The translations under genes and the position numbers were made by a program. This document shows, piece by piece, positions 24,880-32,691 of a stretch of 47,971 nt of DNA (its first letter is position 1; every line of letters begins with the position of its first letter). The DNA lies in assembly GCA_937995595.1 (NCBI GenBank), contig CALKJW010000032.1, positions 1 to 47,971 on the forward strand, written 5' to 3'. The stretch is from an uncultured Phycisphaerales bacterium. Its GTDB lineage: Bacteria > Planctomycetota > Phycisphaerae > Phycisphaerales > UBA1924. The notes under the pieces were generated by a model. That model worked only from the letters and a program-made list of their open reading frames with translations, did not search any database and was not told the DNA's origin.

Positions 24880-24908
24880 AGTGTACGGCGATGTGCGCAA
24901 GGGGTCAA
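24880..24908 (-). promoter_or_regulatory. Strong promoter of the dksA-like/lspA operon
   Basis: On the minus strand TTGACC (24908-24903), an exact 17-bp spacer and TACACT (24885-24880) match the sigma-70 consensus well. The start would be near 24873, giving a ~90-nt leader. This is the best promoter in the window. Confidence 0.7.
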
Positions 24909-24965
24909 AGAGCGAACACGAACCGTCTGCAAACATCCCCCACAATAGGCGGCAACGCCTCTCAA

Positions 24966-26012
24966 TCATCCAACAGGTACCTCGGTGTAGGAGCCGAGTT
25001 TGCGGAACCGTTCGTACCGTCGCGCCGGGAGCGTGCTCGGATTGACCGACCGCAACTCGTGCAACTGGTCGGTGATCCAGCGTTCGATGTTCGCGGCGGC
25101 GCGCTGCGGGTCGCGGTGTGCGCCGCCGGGCGGCTCGGGGACGATCGCGTCGATGATGCCGAGTTCGAGGTTGTCGCGCGCGGTGAGTTTGAGCGCCTGC
25201 GCGGCGAGTTGGTTGGTCTGGTCGTTGGCCTGCTTCCACAGGATCGCCGCGCATCCCTCGGGGCTGATGACCGAGTACCACGCGTGTTCGAGCATCGCGA
25301 CGCGGTCGGCGACGGCGATGCCCAGCGCGCCGCCGGACCCGCCCTCGCCGATGACGATGCTGACGATCGGCGTCTTGAGCCGGCTCATCTCGCGCAGGTT
25401 GACGGCGATCGCCTCGGCCTGGCCGCGCTGCTCGGCGCCGATGCCGGGGTAGGCGCCCGGCGTGTCGACGAACGTGACGATCGGCAGGCCGAACTTCTCG
25501 GCCAGTTTCATCTTCGCCAGCGCCTTGCGGTAGCCTTCCGGGTGCGCGCAGCCGAAGTGGCACGCGATGCGCTCCTTGGTCGTGCGGCCCTTGTAGTGGC
25601 CGACGACCAGCACCTTGGTCGAGCCGATACGCGCAAAGCCCACGACCATCGCCGGATCGTCGCCGAACCGGCGGTCGCCGTGCAGTTCGCAGAAGTCCTT
25701 GCACATCAGTTCGACGTAGTCGCGCGTCTGCGGACGCTTGGGGTGGCGTGCGACGAGCACCGTGTCGCGCGGCGAGAGCGACGAGTACACCCGCGCCAGT
25801 TCCGCCTCGCGCTGCTCGCGGAGCCGCTCGATCTCGACGGCGATCGCCGCAGGGTCCGGCAGGGGCTCGGCCTCGGGCGTCTCGATGCCGGGGTAGGCGG
25901 GCGCCTCGGCCGGGGGCGCGCCGGCGCGACGGGCCTTCTGCTCCAGTTCCGCGATCCGCTGCTCGATCTCGACCACCGGCTTCTCGAACTCGAGTTGGTA
26001 GTACGACGCCAT
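24966..26012 (-). CDS. accA: Acetyl-CoA carboxylase carboxyltransferase, alpha subunit
   Basis: AccA, with AccD, transfers the carboxyl group from biotin to acetyl-CoA in the first step of fatty acid synthesis. The 348-residue protein has the N-terminal helical region (LEFEKPVVEIEQRIAELEQKA). The crotonase-fold carboxyltransferase part contains FCELHGDRRFGDDPAMVVGFA, FVDTPGAYPGIGAEQRGQAEAIA, VIGEGGSGGALGI and SVISPEGCAAILWK, all highly conserved. Length is close to the usual ~320. The partner accD is not in the window. ATG 26012 begins the family start; the frame is open to 27110 only by chance. It is divergent from proC. Confidence 0.96.
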   Translation of the reverse strand: MASYYQLEFEKPVVEIEQRIAELEQKARRAGAPPAEAPAYPGIETPEAEPLPDPAAIAVEIERLREQREAELARVYSSLSPRDTVLVARHPKRPQTRDYVELMCKDFCELHGDRRFGDDPAMVVGFARIGSTKVLVVGHYKGRTTKERIACHFGCAHPEGYRKALAKMKLAEKFGLPIVTFVDTPGAYPGIGAEQRGQAEAIAVNLREMSRLKTPIVSIVIGEGGSGGALGIAVADRVAMLEHAWYSVISPEGCAAILWKQANDQTNQLAAQALKLTARDNLELGIIDAIVPEPPGGAHRDPQRAAANIERWITDQLHELRSVNPSTLPARRYERFRKLGSYTEVPVG

Positions 26013-26058
26013 GGGGTGTGCTCGCTCCTCGGGCGCGCCAGCCCGCGCCGCAGGTGCA

Positions 26059-26064
26059 AGTATA
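26059..26064 (-). promoter_or_regulatory. -10 element TATACT for accA
   Basis: TATACT on the minus strand (5 of 6 consensus) is 46 bp before the accA ATG, with GAGGAG in the leader. No clear -35. The same bases read TATACG on the plus strand just before the proC start. Confidence 0.45.
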
Positions 26065-26069
26065 CGGGC

Positions 26070-26915
26070 ATGACCCGCGCATCCTTCGGCCCTCTCATCG
26101 TCTTCGGCGGCGGCGTGATGGGCTCGGCGATTGTCCGCGGCGGTCTGGCCGCGGGCGTGCTCGACGCCGGCTGCGTCACGATCTGCGAGCCGGACGCGAG
26201 CAAGCGCGCCGCCCTCGCCGCGCTGGGGGTGCGCACGACCGCGGACCATGCCCATGCGGCCCGCGCCGCGCCCGACGCCGCTTGGCTGCTGGCCGTCAAG
26301 CCGCAGTCGTTCGCGGAGTTGGCGCGGCAGTTGGCCGGCGCGGGTGTTTCGTCGGGCCGACTGGTCGTGAGCGTCATGGCGGGCGTGCGCGCCGAGCGCA
26401 TCTCGCACGAACTCGGTCTGGGTGCGCGGGTCGTCCGCGCCATGCCCAACACCGCCGCGGCGGTGCGTCGGTCGATGACGGCCATCGCCACAGGACCCGG
26501 GGCAGACCAAACGGACTTGGCGCAGGTCCGTGCACTCATGGGCGCGATCGGGACAACCGTGACCATCGACGAATCGCTCATGGACGCCGCGACCGCCGTC
26601 GTCGGATCCGGTCCGGCGTACGTCTACCTTCTGGCCGAGGCCATGACGCGCGGCGCACGCGAGGCGGGCTTCGAAGGCGCGACCGCCGACGCGATGGTCC
26701 GCGGCACGATCGCCGGCGCCGCGGCGATGCTCGAACAGCATGCAAACACCAGCCCCGAGGGCCTCCGCGCGATGGTCACGAGCAAGGGCGGAACGACCGC
26801 CGCGGCGGTGCAGGTGCTCATCGAGGCGGGCGTGCCGGGAGCGGTCGTTCGGGCGGTTCTGGCCGCGCGCGACCGGGGGCGAGAACTGGCCGGGCAGTCG
26901 AGCCGGACCGATTGA
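26070..26915 (+). CDS. proC: Pyrroline-5-carboxylate reductase
   Basis: ProC reduces pyrroline-5-carboxylate to proline with NAD(P)H, the last step of proline synthesis. The 281-residue protein has an N-terminal Rossmann fold (LIVFGGGVMGSAIVRGGLAAG) and the VKPQSF and VVSVMAGV strands. Also present are RAMPNTAAAV, the dimerisation and active-site helix AVVGSGPAYVYLLAEAM, and TSPEGLRAMVTSKGGTTAAAVQVL, which closely matches the family signature. Length is normal. The ATG at 26070 follows a 57-bp divergent region shared with accA and has no clear ribosome site. Confidence 0.95.
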   Translation: MTRASFGPLIVFGGGVMGSAIVRGGLAAGVLDAGCVTICEPDASKRAALAALGVRTTADHAHAARAAPDAAWLLAVKPQSFAELARQLAGAGVSSGRLVVSVMAGVRAERISHELGLGARVVRAMPNTAAAVRRSMTAIATGPGADQTDLAQVRALMGAIGTTVTIDESLMDAATAVVGSGPAYVYLLAEAMTRGAREAGFEGATADAMVRGTIAGAAAMLEQHANTSPEGLRAMVTSKGGTTAAAVQVLIEAGVPGAVVRAVLAARDRGRELAGQSSRTD

Positions 26916-26937
26916 TGCCGCGCGGCGGCGATTTTCG

Positions 26938-26966
26938 TTGCAAACCGGGCCGCGTTGTGTGACATT
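26938..26966 (+). promoter_or_regulatory. Promoter candidate of the second PEP-CTERM gene
   Basis: TTGCAA (26938-26943), a 17-bp spacer and GACATT (26961-26966) preceded by TGT (extended -10) lie 52 bp before the ATG at 27018. Confidence 0.4.
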
Positions 26967-27017
26967 GTCCTTGCGCGAGGACTCAACCGCCGCGATCGTT
27001 CCGCCCGGAGACGTACC

Positions 27018-27602
27018 ATGCTGCCACGACCGTTTGTTCCCGCCGCCGCGCTCGCCTGCGTGGCCGCGGCACCCGCCCTCGGACAGGTCATCCACGACGA
27101 GAGCGTGCACGGCGATCTGTCGGGCGACCGTTTCAACCCGACCGCGTACGTGCTGGGGCTCGGCTCAAACCGCATCATCGCGACCTCCGGCCCCGGCGAC
27201 CGCGAGTTTGTCGCGCTCACCGTGCCCGCTGGGATGCAGTTGGGCGCGCTGATCCAGGTTGACTACATCGGCGACGACGGCGTCGCGTTCGCCGGCGTTG
27301 ACGACGGCCCGCAGTTTCTGGTCGATCCCGACGCGTTCACGACCGCGGGCATGCTCGGCTGGACGCACTTTGGCCCGGTCATCTTTCCCAATGGCAGCGA
27401 CATCCTGCCGGCCATGGGCACGGGCTTCGGCGCCGATGGGTTCGTTCCGCCGCTGCCCGCGGGCACGTACACCTTCTGGCTGCAGCAGACAGGGAGCGAG
27501 GTCACCTACGAACTGGACTTCGTCGTCATCCCCTCGCCCGCCGCGGCGGGGCTGCTGGGGCTCGGTGCGCTGTGGACGGCCCGCCGCCGACGGCACGTGT
27601 GA
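27018..27602 (+). CDS. Small exported protein with PEP-CTERM-like tail
   Basis: The 194-residue protein has a signal peptide (MLPRPFVPAAALACVAAAPALG) and a compact beta-rich domain with Asp/Gly-rich turns (LIQVDYIGDDGVAFAGVDDGPQF, GTYTFWLQQTGSEVTYELDFVV). The C terminus IPSPAAAGLLGLGALWTARRRRHV is a PEP-CTERM-like sorting signal. It resembles pre-peptidase C-terminal-like domains in planctomycete exported proteins, though I cannot assign it firmly. GGAG lies 7 nt before ATG 27018. It may be cell-surface bound. Function unknown. Confidence 0.82.
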   Translation: MLPRPFVPAAALACVAAAPALGQVIHDESVHGDLSGDRFNPTAYVLGLGSNRIIATSGPGDREFVALTVPAGMQLGALIQVDYIGDDGVAFAGVDDGPQFLVDPDAFTTAGMLGWTHFGPVIFPNGSDILPAMGTGFGADGFVPPLPAGTYTFWLQQTGSEVTYELDFVVIPSPAAAGLLGLGALWTARRRRHV

Positions 27603-27649
27603 AACCGCGTCGAGGCGGCGGTTCTCGGGCCCTTACTGGCGGGTTTGCG

Positions 27650-27678
27650 TTGTTCGTCCGTGAACCATGGGTTAGACT
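27650..27678 (+). promoter_or_regulatory. Promoter of the metalloprotease gene
   Basis: TTGTTC (27650-27655), a 17-bp spacer and TAGACT (27673-27678) lie 54 bp before the ATG at 27733. Confidence 0.5.
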
Positions 27679-27732
27679 GGGCGGGCACGGCGCGTGCGGA
27701 TACCGCCCGCGTCCGCGCGGGCGAGCCGACGC

Positions 27733-29910
27733 ATGCGAACCTTGGCCGCGATCCTGATGCTGGCGGTGCTGTCGGCGCCGGCACGCGCGCAGGACCTGTT
27801 CAAACTGGTCGAAGTCGGTCCGCCCGTCGAGCACGCGTGGCAGGTCGCCGGTCCGCGGCCGGTGCGCGGGGCCGTGGTGCGGTTTGAACCCGCCGCGATG
27901 GCCAGACGACTGGCCGAAGCGCCGCGCGAACGGCTCGAAGAGCGTCTGAGCGACTACGGGCTGCGCATCGCCCTGCCGGGCCCCGACGGGGTGCCCGTCG
28001 AGTGCCTGCTCGCCGAATCGCCGGTAATGGAGGCCGACCTGCGGGCGCGGTTCCCCGGCATCCGCTCCTACATCGTGCAGTCGTTCGACCGTGCCGCGAC
28101 GGGCCGGTTGGAACTCACCCAGCGCGGCCTGACCGCGATGCTGCGCACCACCGACGGCCGCGCGTGGCTCATCGACCCGTGGCGCAGCGGCGACCCGACG
28201 CACGCGGTGTCGTACTGGCTGGCCGACCTGCCCGGCGCGGACGGCGGGTTCGACTGTCACGCACGGGACGATGAAGCCGAAGCGCCCGGCGCGGCGGGGG
28301 GCGGGGCCGTGCCACGCGGCGCGGTCACGCTGCGCACCGTCCGCTTCGCCGTCGCGTGCACGGGCGAGTACGGCCTGCACCAGTGCACGGTGCAGGGCAA
28401 CCCGCCCAACGCGGCGGACCCGCTCGCGGCGATTGTGACCGTGGTCGCGCGGACCAACGTGGTGTACGAGGCCGACCTGGCGGTGCGGTTCATCCTCGTG
28501 CCCAACAACAGCGCGATCGTGTTCTTCGACCCCGCGACCGATCCGTACCCGACCACCTGCGACGGGACCGGCGGCGGCGACTGCTCGGGCGGCCTGCTGT
28601 CGGTGAACTCGGCCGTGCTGGCCGACCTGATCGGCAACGCCAACTTCGACCTGGGCCACCTGCTCACGCGCGTCTACGGCGGCGTGGCCAATCTCTCGTG
28701 CGTGTGCACGAACAACAAGGCGCGCGGCGTGTCGGGCATCCCGCGCGGCGGAGACGTCGACCCGCTTTCGGCGCTGGTCGTTATCCACGAGATCGGCCAC
28801 CAGTTCGGCGCGCGGCACACGTTCAGCGGCACGCGCGGCCGGTGCTTCAACAACGTCACGCTCTCGACCGCGTGGGAGGCCGGCTCGGGCTCGTCGCCGA
28901 TGGCCTACGCCGGCGGGTGCCCCGTCGGCGATGCGCCGCCGAGCGACAACGTCGCGATCTTCGCCGACCCGTTCTTCCATCACGGCAGCGTGCGCGAGAT
29001 GCTGACGCTGCTGGCGATGCGGAGTTGCCCGACGGATGTTCCGACCGCCAACGCCGCGCCGGTCATCGGCGCGGTCACGCCGAGCCAGCCCATCCCGCCG
29101 GGCACGCCCTTTGAACTGGTGTGCGAGGCGACGGACCCCAACGGCGACGACCTGACGTACTCGTGGGAGCAGTTCGACTCGGGCGCGGCCCGCCCGCTGA
29201 CGGGGCCCGACGCGGTGGACACGGGTGTCGGCGCGCTCTTCCGCGTCTTCCCGCCCGTGTCAAGCCCGGCGCGGTCCTTCCCGCGCATGGCCGATGTCCT
29301 GTCGGGCACGCCCTCGCCCGGCGAGATGCTGCCGACGTTCCCCGATGTGACGCGCCGGTTCCGGGTGATCGTCCGCGACAACGCGCCGGGCGCGGGCGGC
29401 GTGACGATCTCCGAGTTTGTCGACCTGCACGTCTCCGGGCTTGCGTCGCCGTTTGTCGTGACCGCGCCGGCGCAGGGCGCCGCGCTGAACGCCGGCCCCG
29501 CGCAGGCGCTCTGGGACAACGGCGGCACGCACGACGCGCCCATCTCCTGCGAGTTCGTGGAGATCCGCCTGTCCATCGACGGCGGCGCGAGTTTCGATTT
29601 CGACCTCGGGACGCACCCGAACTCCGGCGCGGCGACGGTGGTGCTGCCGCAGATCGCCGCGTCAGCGCACGACGCGCGCCTTCGCATCGGCGGAGCGGGG
29701 CGGGCGTTCTTCAATGTCTCTCGTCCGTTCGTGCTCCGCGCGCCCTGCCCGGCGGACTTTGACGCCGACGGAACGCTGGACGTCCCCGACATCTTCGCGT
29801 TCCTCAACGCGTGGTTCGAGGGTCACGCCGCGGCACAGACCTTCGGCGGCGCGGCGGGCGTTCCGGCGATCTTCGCGTTTCTGTCGGCGTGGTTCGCGGG
29901 TTGCCCGTGA
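27733..29910 (+). CDS. Secreted reprolysin-like zinc metalloprotease with dockerin-type tag
   Basis: The ATG at 27733 begins a signal peptide (MRTLAAILMLAVLSAPARAQ); an upstream in-frame start would hide it. After a ~180-residue propeptide-like region comes a metzincin catalytic domain. It has the zinc site HEIGHQFGARH (352-362: three His and catalytic Glu) and a Met-turn SSPMAYAGG near 393, as in M12B-type reprolysin-like peptidases. Cys-rich segments near the active site suggest disulfides. Two beta-sandwich, Ig/fibronectin-like domains follow. The end is a dockerin-like EF-hand (DFDADGTLDVPDIFAFLNAW) and GVPAIFAFLSAWFAGCP, nearly the tag of the protein at 1944-3617. It is probably surface-anchored and degrades extracellular protein. 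Confidence 0.93.
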   Translation: MRTLAAILMLAVLSAPARAQDLFKLVEVGPPVEHAWQVAGPRPVRGAVVRFEPAAMARRLAEAPRERLEERLSDYGLRIALPGPDGVPVECLLAESPVMEADLRARFPGIRSYIVQSFDRAATGRLELTQRGLTAMLRTTDGRAWLIDPWRSGDPTHAVSYWLADLPGADGGFDCHARDDEAEAPGAAGGGAVPRGAVTLRTVRFAVACTGEYGLHQCTVQGNPPNAADPLAAIVTVVARTNVVYEADLAVRFILVPNNSAIVFFDPATDPYPTTCDGTGGGDCSGGLLSVNSAVLADLIGNANFDLGHLLTRVYGGVANLSCVCTNNKARGVSGIPRGGDVDPLSALVVIHEIGHQFGARHTFSGTRGRCFNNVTLSTAWEAGSGSSPMAYAGGCPVGDAPPSDNVAIFADPFFHHGSVREMLTLLAMRSCPTDVPTANAAPVIGAVTPSQPIPPGTPFELVCEATDPNGDDLTYSWEQFDSGAARPLTGPDAVDTGVGALFRVFPPVSSPARSFPRMADVLSGTPSPGEMLPTFPDVTRRFRVIVRDNAPGAGGVTISEFVDLHVSGLASPFVVTAPAQGAALNAGPAQALWDNGGTHDAPISCEFVEIRLSIDGGASFDFDLGTHPNSGAATVVLPQIAASAHDARLRIGGAGRAFFNVSRPFVLRAPCPADFDADGTLDVPDIFAFLNAWFEGHAAAQTFGGAAGVPAIFAFLSAWFAGCP

Positions 29911-29947
29911 ACAATCCCTCGCCCGTGCACGGCACGGCGCGGCGGGA

Positions 29948-29953
29948 TAGCAT
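29948..29953 (+). promoter_or_regulatory. -10-like TAGCAT 8 nt before recJ
   Basis: TAGCAT is followed by 8 nt and then the GTG start at 29962. Transcription would begin about 2 nt before the start codon, so recJ could be leaderless. No Shine-Dalgarno seen. Confidence 0.35.
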
Positions 29954-29961
29954 GCCCGCCT

Positions 29962-31728
29962 GTGAACGGATTCACCTCCCGATGGCTCTACCGTGCCGGT
30001 GCGCGCCCCGGCGGCGCGCGGCTGGTTGACCGTGTGCTCGCTGCGCGCGGCATCGACCCCGCCGCGCCCGACGCCGCGGCGTTCCTCGACCCGCGACTCA
30101 ACCACCTGCACGACCCGTCGCTGATGCCAGGTGTCGATCGCGCCGCGGCGAGGCTGCTCGAGGCCCTGCGCGCGGGCCAGACCATCGCGATCTACGGCGA
30201 CTACGACGTCGACGGCGTGACGGCGACGGCGATCCTGTACCACATGATGCTCGCGCTGGAACCGGGCGCGGCGTCCCGCGTCATCACGTACGTCCCGCAC
30301 AGGCTGGAGGAGGGGTACGGCCTGAACGCCGAAGCGATCGGCGAGTTGGCGCGCCAGGGCGCGAGGGTGATCGTCTCGGTCGATTGCGGCGTGACGGCCT
30401 TTGCGCCCGCCGCGCGGGCGAGGGCCGAAGGCGTCGACCTGATCATCACCGACCACCACAACCCCCCGGCCGAGGGCGAGGGCGTGCCGGACGCGTACGC
30501 CGTCGTGCACCCGCGTGCGCCGGGGTCGCGCTACCCGTTCGCCGACCTGTGCGGCGCGGGCGTGGCGTACAAACTGGCGTGGCGGATGGCGACGATGCAC
30601 GAGCGTTCGGCGCGGCTGACGCCCGCGCTGCGCGCGATGCTGGTCGATCTGCTGGCGTTCGCAGCGCTGGGAACGATCGCCGACGTCGTGCCGCTGGTGG
30701 GCGAGAACCGGGTGATCGCGCGGTTCGGGCTGGTGCGCGTGCGCGAGTCGCCCTTCGCGGGCCTGCGCGCGCTGGTCGAGGCGTCGGGGCTCGACGGCGA
30801 GAAGGTCGACACCATGGCCGTGGGCTTCCGCATCGCGCCCCGCCTGAACGCCGCGGGGCGCATGGGCCACGCGCGCGACGCGGTGGAACTGTTCACGACC
30901 GCAACGGGCGAGCGTGCGGCGCAGATCGCGCGCGAACTGACCGTGCAGAACGATGCGCGCCGACGCGTCGAGCGTGAGATCCTCGAGCAGGCGTGCGAGA
31001 TGGCCGAGGCCGCGGGCATGACCCGCCCCGACCGGCGCGCCGTGGTGCTGGCCCACGAGAACTGGCACCCCGGCGTCGTCGGCATCGTGTGCTCGAAACT
31101 GGCCGAGCGCTACTCGCGCCCGACAATTCTCATGCAGCGGCGCGACGGGCTGTGCAGCGGCTCGGGCCGGTCGGTCGAGGGCTTCAACCTGCACGCGGGC
31201 CTTTCGGCGTGCGCGCCGATGCTGGAGCGCTTCGGCGGGCACGACATGGCCGCGGGCCTGCACCTGTTCGAGGCGAAACTGCCCGCGTTTGTGGAGGCGT
31301 TTACGGCGCACGCCAACGGCCTGATCGATGAAGAGATGCTCCGCCCGCTCCTGCGACTGGACTGCGACGCCGCGCTGGGCGAACTGACGCCGCAGGCCGT
31401 GCGCGAACTCGACCTGCTCGAGCCCTTCGGGCGCGACAACCCGCGCGTGGTGCTGGCCGTGCGCGGCGTGCGGCTGCTCGAACGCAGGACCTTTGGAAGC
31501 GGCGCGCGACACCTGTCGGTCCTGCTCCGCGCGGCGGACGGCGGCAGTGGGTGGGGCAGCGTGGGGCCGGTCGTCCGCGCCATCGCGTGGGACCGCGCCG
31601 ACCTCGCCCCGCGCCTCACGCCCGGCATGGCTCTGGACGTGGCCGCGCGGCCCGCGCTCTCGCACTTCGGCGGACGGACCACGGTGGAGCCGTTGATCGT
31701 GGACCTGCGGCCCGGCCGGGAGGAGTGA
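29962..31728 (+). CDS. recJ: Single-stranded-DNA exonuclease RecJ
   Basis: RecJ digests single-stranded DNA 5' to 3' in recombination and mismatch repair. The 588-residue protein carries the DHH phosphoesterase motifs: IYGDYDVDGVTATAILY, VDCGVTAF, the signature D164-H165-H166 (IITDHHNPP) and LCGAGVAYKLAW. The DHHA1 domain follows with SGRSVEGFNLHAGLSAC and FGGHDMAAGL, then the C-terminal OB-like domain (LLEPFGRDNPRVVL). All metal-binding residues appear intact, and the length is normal. The GTG at 29962 gives the expected N terminus. It leads a co-directional run through ftsI; the next gene begins 3 bp after its stop. Confidence 0.95.
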   Translation: MNGFTSRWLYRAGARPGGARLVDRVLAARGIDPAAPDAAAFLDPRLNHLHDPSLMPGVDRAAARLLEALRAGQTIAIYGDYDVDGVTATAILYHMMLALEPGAASRVITYVPHRLEEGYGLNAEAIGELARQGARVIVSVDCGVTAFAPAARARAEGVDLIITDHHNPPAEGEGVPDAYAVVHPRAPGSRYPFADLCGAGVAYKLAWRMATMHERSARLTPALRAMLVDLLAFAALGTIADVVPLVGENRVIARFGLVRVRESPFAGLRALVEASGLDGEKVDTMAVGFRIAPRLNAAGRMGHARDAVELFTTATGERAAQIARELTVQNDARRRVEREILEQACEMAEAAGMTRPDRRAVVLAHENWHPGVVGIVCSKLAERYSRPTILMQRRDGLCSGSGRSVEGFNLHAGLSACAPMLERFGGHDMAAGLHLFEAKLPAFVEAFTAHANGLIDEEMLRPLLRLDCDAALGELTPQAVRELDLLEPFGRDNPRVVLAVRGVRLLERRTFGSGARHLSVLLRAADGGSGWGSVGPVVRAIAWDRADLAPRLTPGMALDVAARPALSHFGGRTTVEPLIVDLRPGREE

Positions 31729-31731
31729 GCG

Positions 31732-32691
31732 ATGCGTTGGTTGCTGGCGGTGCTGATGTGCGCGGCGGTCGCCGGGTGCGGCGGGCGGCGCGCCGCGCGC
31801 GACGCAACGATGGAGCGTGAGCCCGAGCCTGCCGCGGTCGAAGCGGGCCCCGCGCCGCTGGTGGTCGTGTCGTACAACATCCGCTACGGCACCGCCCCCG
31901 ACGGCGAGAACGCCTGGCCGAAGCGGCGCGACCTGCTGGTCGATCGCGTCCGCGCACACGACCCGGACGTGCTCGCGCTGCAGGAGGCGCTGCGCTCCCA
32001 GATCGACGAACTGCTCGCCGCCCTGCCCGGCTACGCGAGCGTCGGCGTCGGGCGCGACGACGGCCGCGCCCGCGGCGAGCACGCGGCGATCCTGTACCGC
32101 GTTTCGCGGCTGACCCCCGCCGCGCACGGCGACTTCTGGTTCTCCGACACGCCCGACATGCCGGGCTCGAAGTCCTGGGGCAACACCGTCACGCGCATCT
32201 GCACGTGGGCGCGGTTCGAGCAGCGGCGGGGCGGGCCGTTTATTATATATAACTTACATCTGGACCACCAGTCCCAGCCCTCGCGCGAGCGGAGCGCCGC
32301 GCTGCTGGCCGAGCGCATCGCCGCCCGCTCGCCGCGGGACCCGGTCGTCGTCGCCGGCGACTTCAACGCGGGCGAGACCAACCCGGCGACGCTCTACCTG
32401 TTGGGCCGCGCCCCCTCGGTCCCCGCGCTGAGCGGCGCGCCCGCGCCGCCCTCGCCCGCACTGCGCGACACCTACCGAGTCGTTCACCCGCGCGAGCGCG
32501 AGGTCGGCACGTTCAACGGCTTCGCCGGGCGAACGACCGGCGAGAAGATCGACTACGTGCTCGTCGGCGGGGGCTGGACCGTGCTCGACGCCGACATCGA
32601 CCGCGCCATGCCCGACGGCCGCTGCCCGTCGGACCACTTCCCCGTCTGGGCGCGGCTGTCGCTCCGGGCGGACCGGGCCGAAACGCGATGA
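31732..32691 (+). CDS. Lipoprotein of the endonuclease/exonuclease/phosphatase family
   Basis: A 319-residue protein with a lipoprotein signal (MRWLLAVLMCAAVAGC, Cys16), so it acts outside the cytoplasm. The EEP fold is clear: VVVSYNIRYG, DVLALQEAL (metal-binding Glu), IIYNLHLDH, VVAGDFNAGE (Asp/Asn) and CPSDHFPV (catalytic Asp-His). Related enzymes cleave phosphodiester bonds of nucleic acids, sphingomyelin or inositol phosphates, so an extracellular nuclease or phosphatase is likely. Oddly, codons 170-176 (32239-32259) are a 19/21 A/T block with ATA and TTA codons, quite unlike the rest. It overlaps rsmH by ATGA. Confidence 0.92.
   Translation: MRWLLAVLMCAAVAGCGGRRAARDATMEREPEPAAVEAGPAPLVVVSYNIRYGTAPDGENAWPKRRDLLVDRVRAHDPDVLALQEALRSQIDELLAALPGYASVGVGRDDGRARGEHAAILYRVSRLTPAAHGDFWFSDTPDMPGSKSWGNTVTRICTWARFEQRRGGPFIIYNLHLDHQSQPSRERSAALLAERIAARSPRDPVVVAGDFNAGETNPATLYLLGRAPSVPALSGAPAPPSPALRDTYRVVHPREREVGTFNGFAGRTTGEKIDYVLVGGGWTVLDADIDRAMPDGRCPSDHFPVWARLSLRADRAETR
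32239..32259 (+). other. AT-rich rare-codon island inside the EEP gene
   Basis: Seven codons (TTT ATT ATA TAT AAC TTA CAT) contain 19 A/T of 21 bases in otherwise ~70% GC coding DNA. They encode the conserved strand FIIYNLH, so protein sequence alone does not require this choice. TATAAC and TATATA inside could act as a -10 for a promoter facing rsmH 430 bp downstream. Confidence 0.6.

Noticed and set aside
26013-27110. N-terminal extension of accA to 27110
   Set aside because: The added residues are antisense to proC and unlike AccA; the family start is at 26012.
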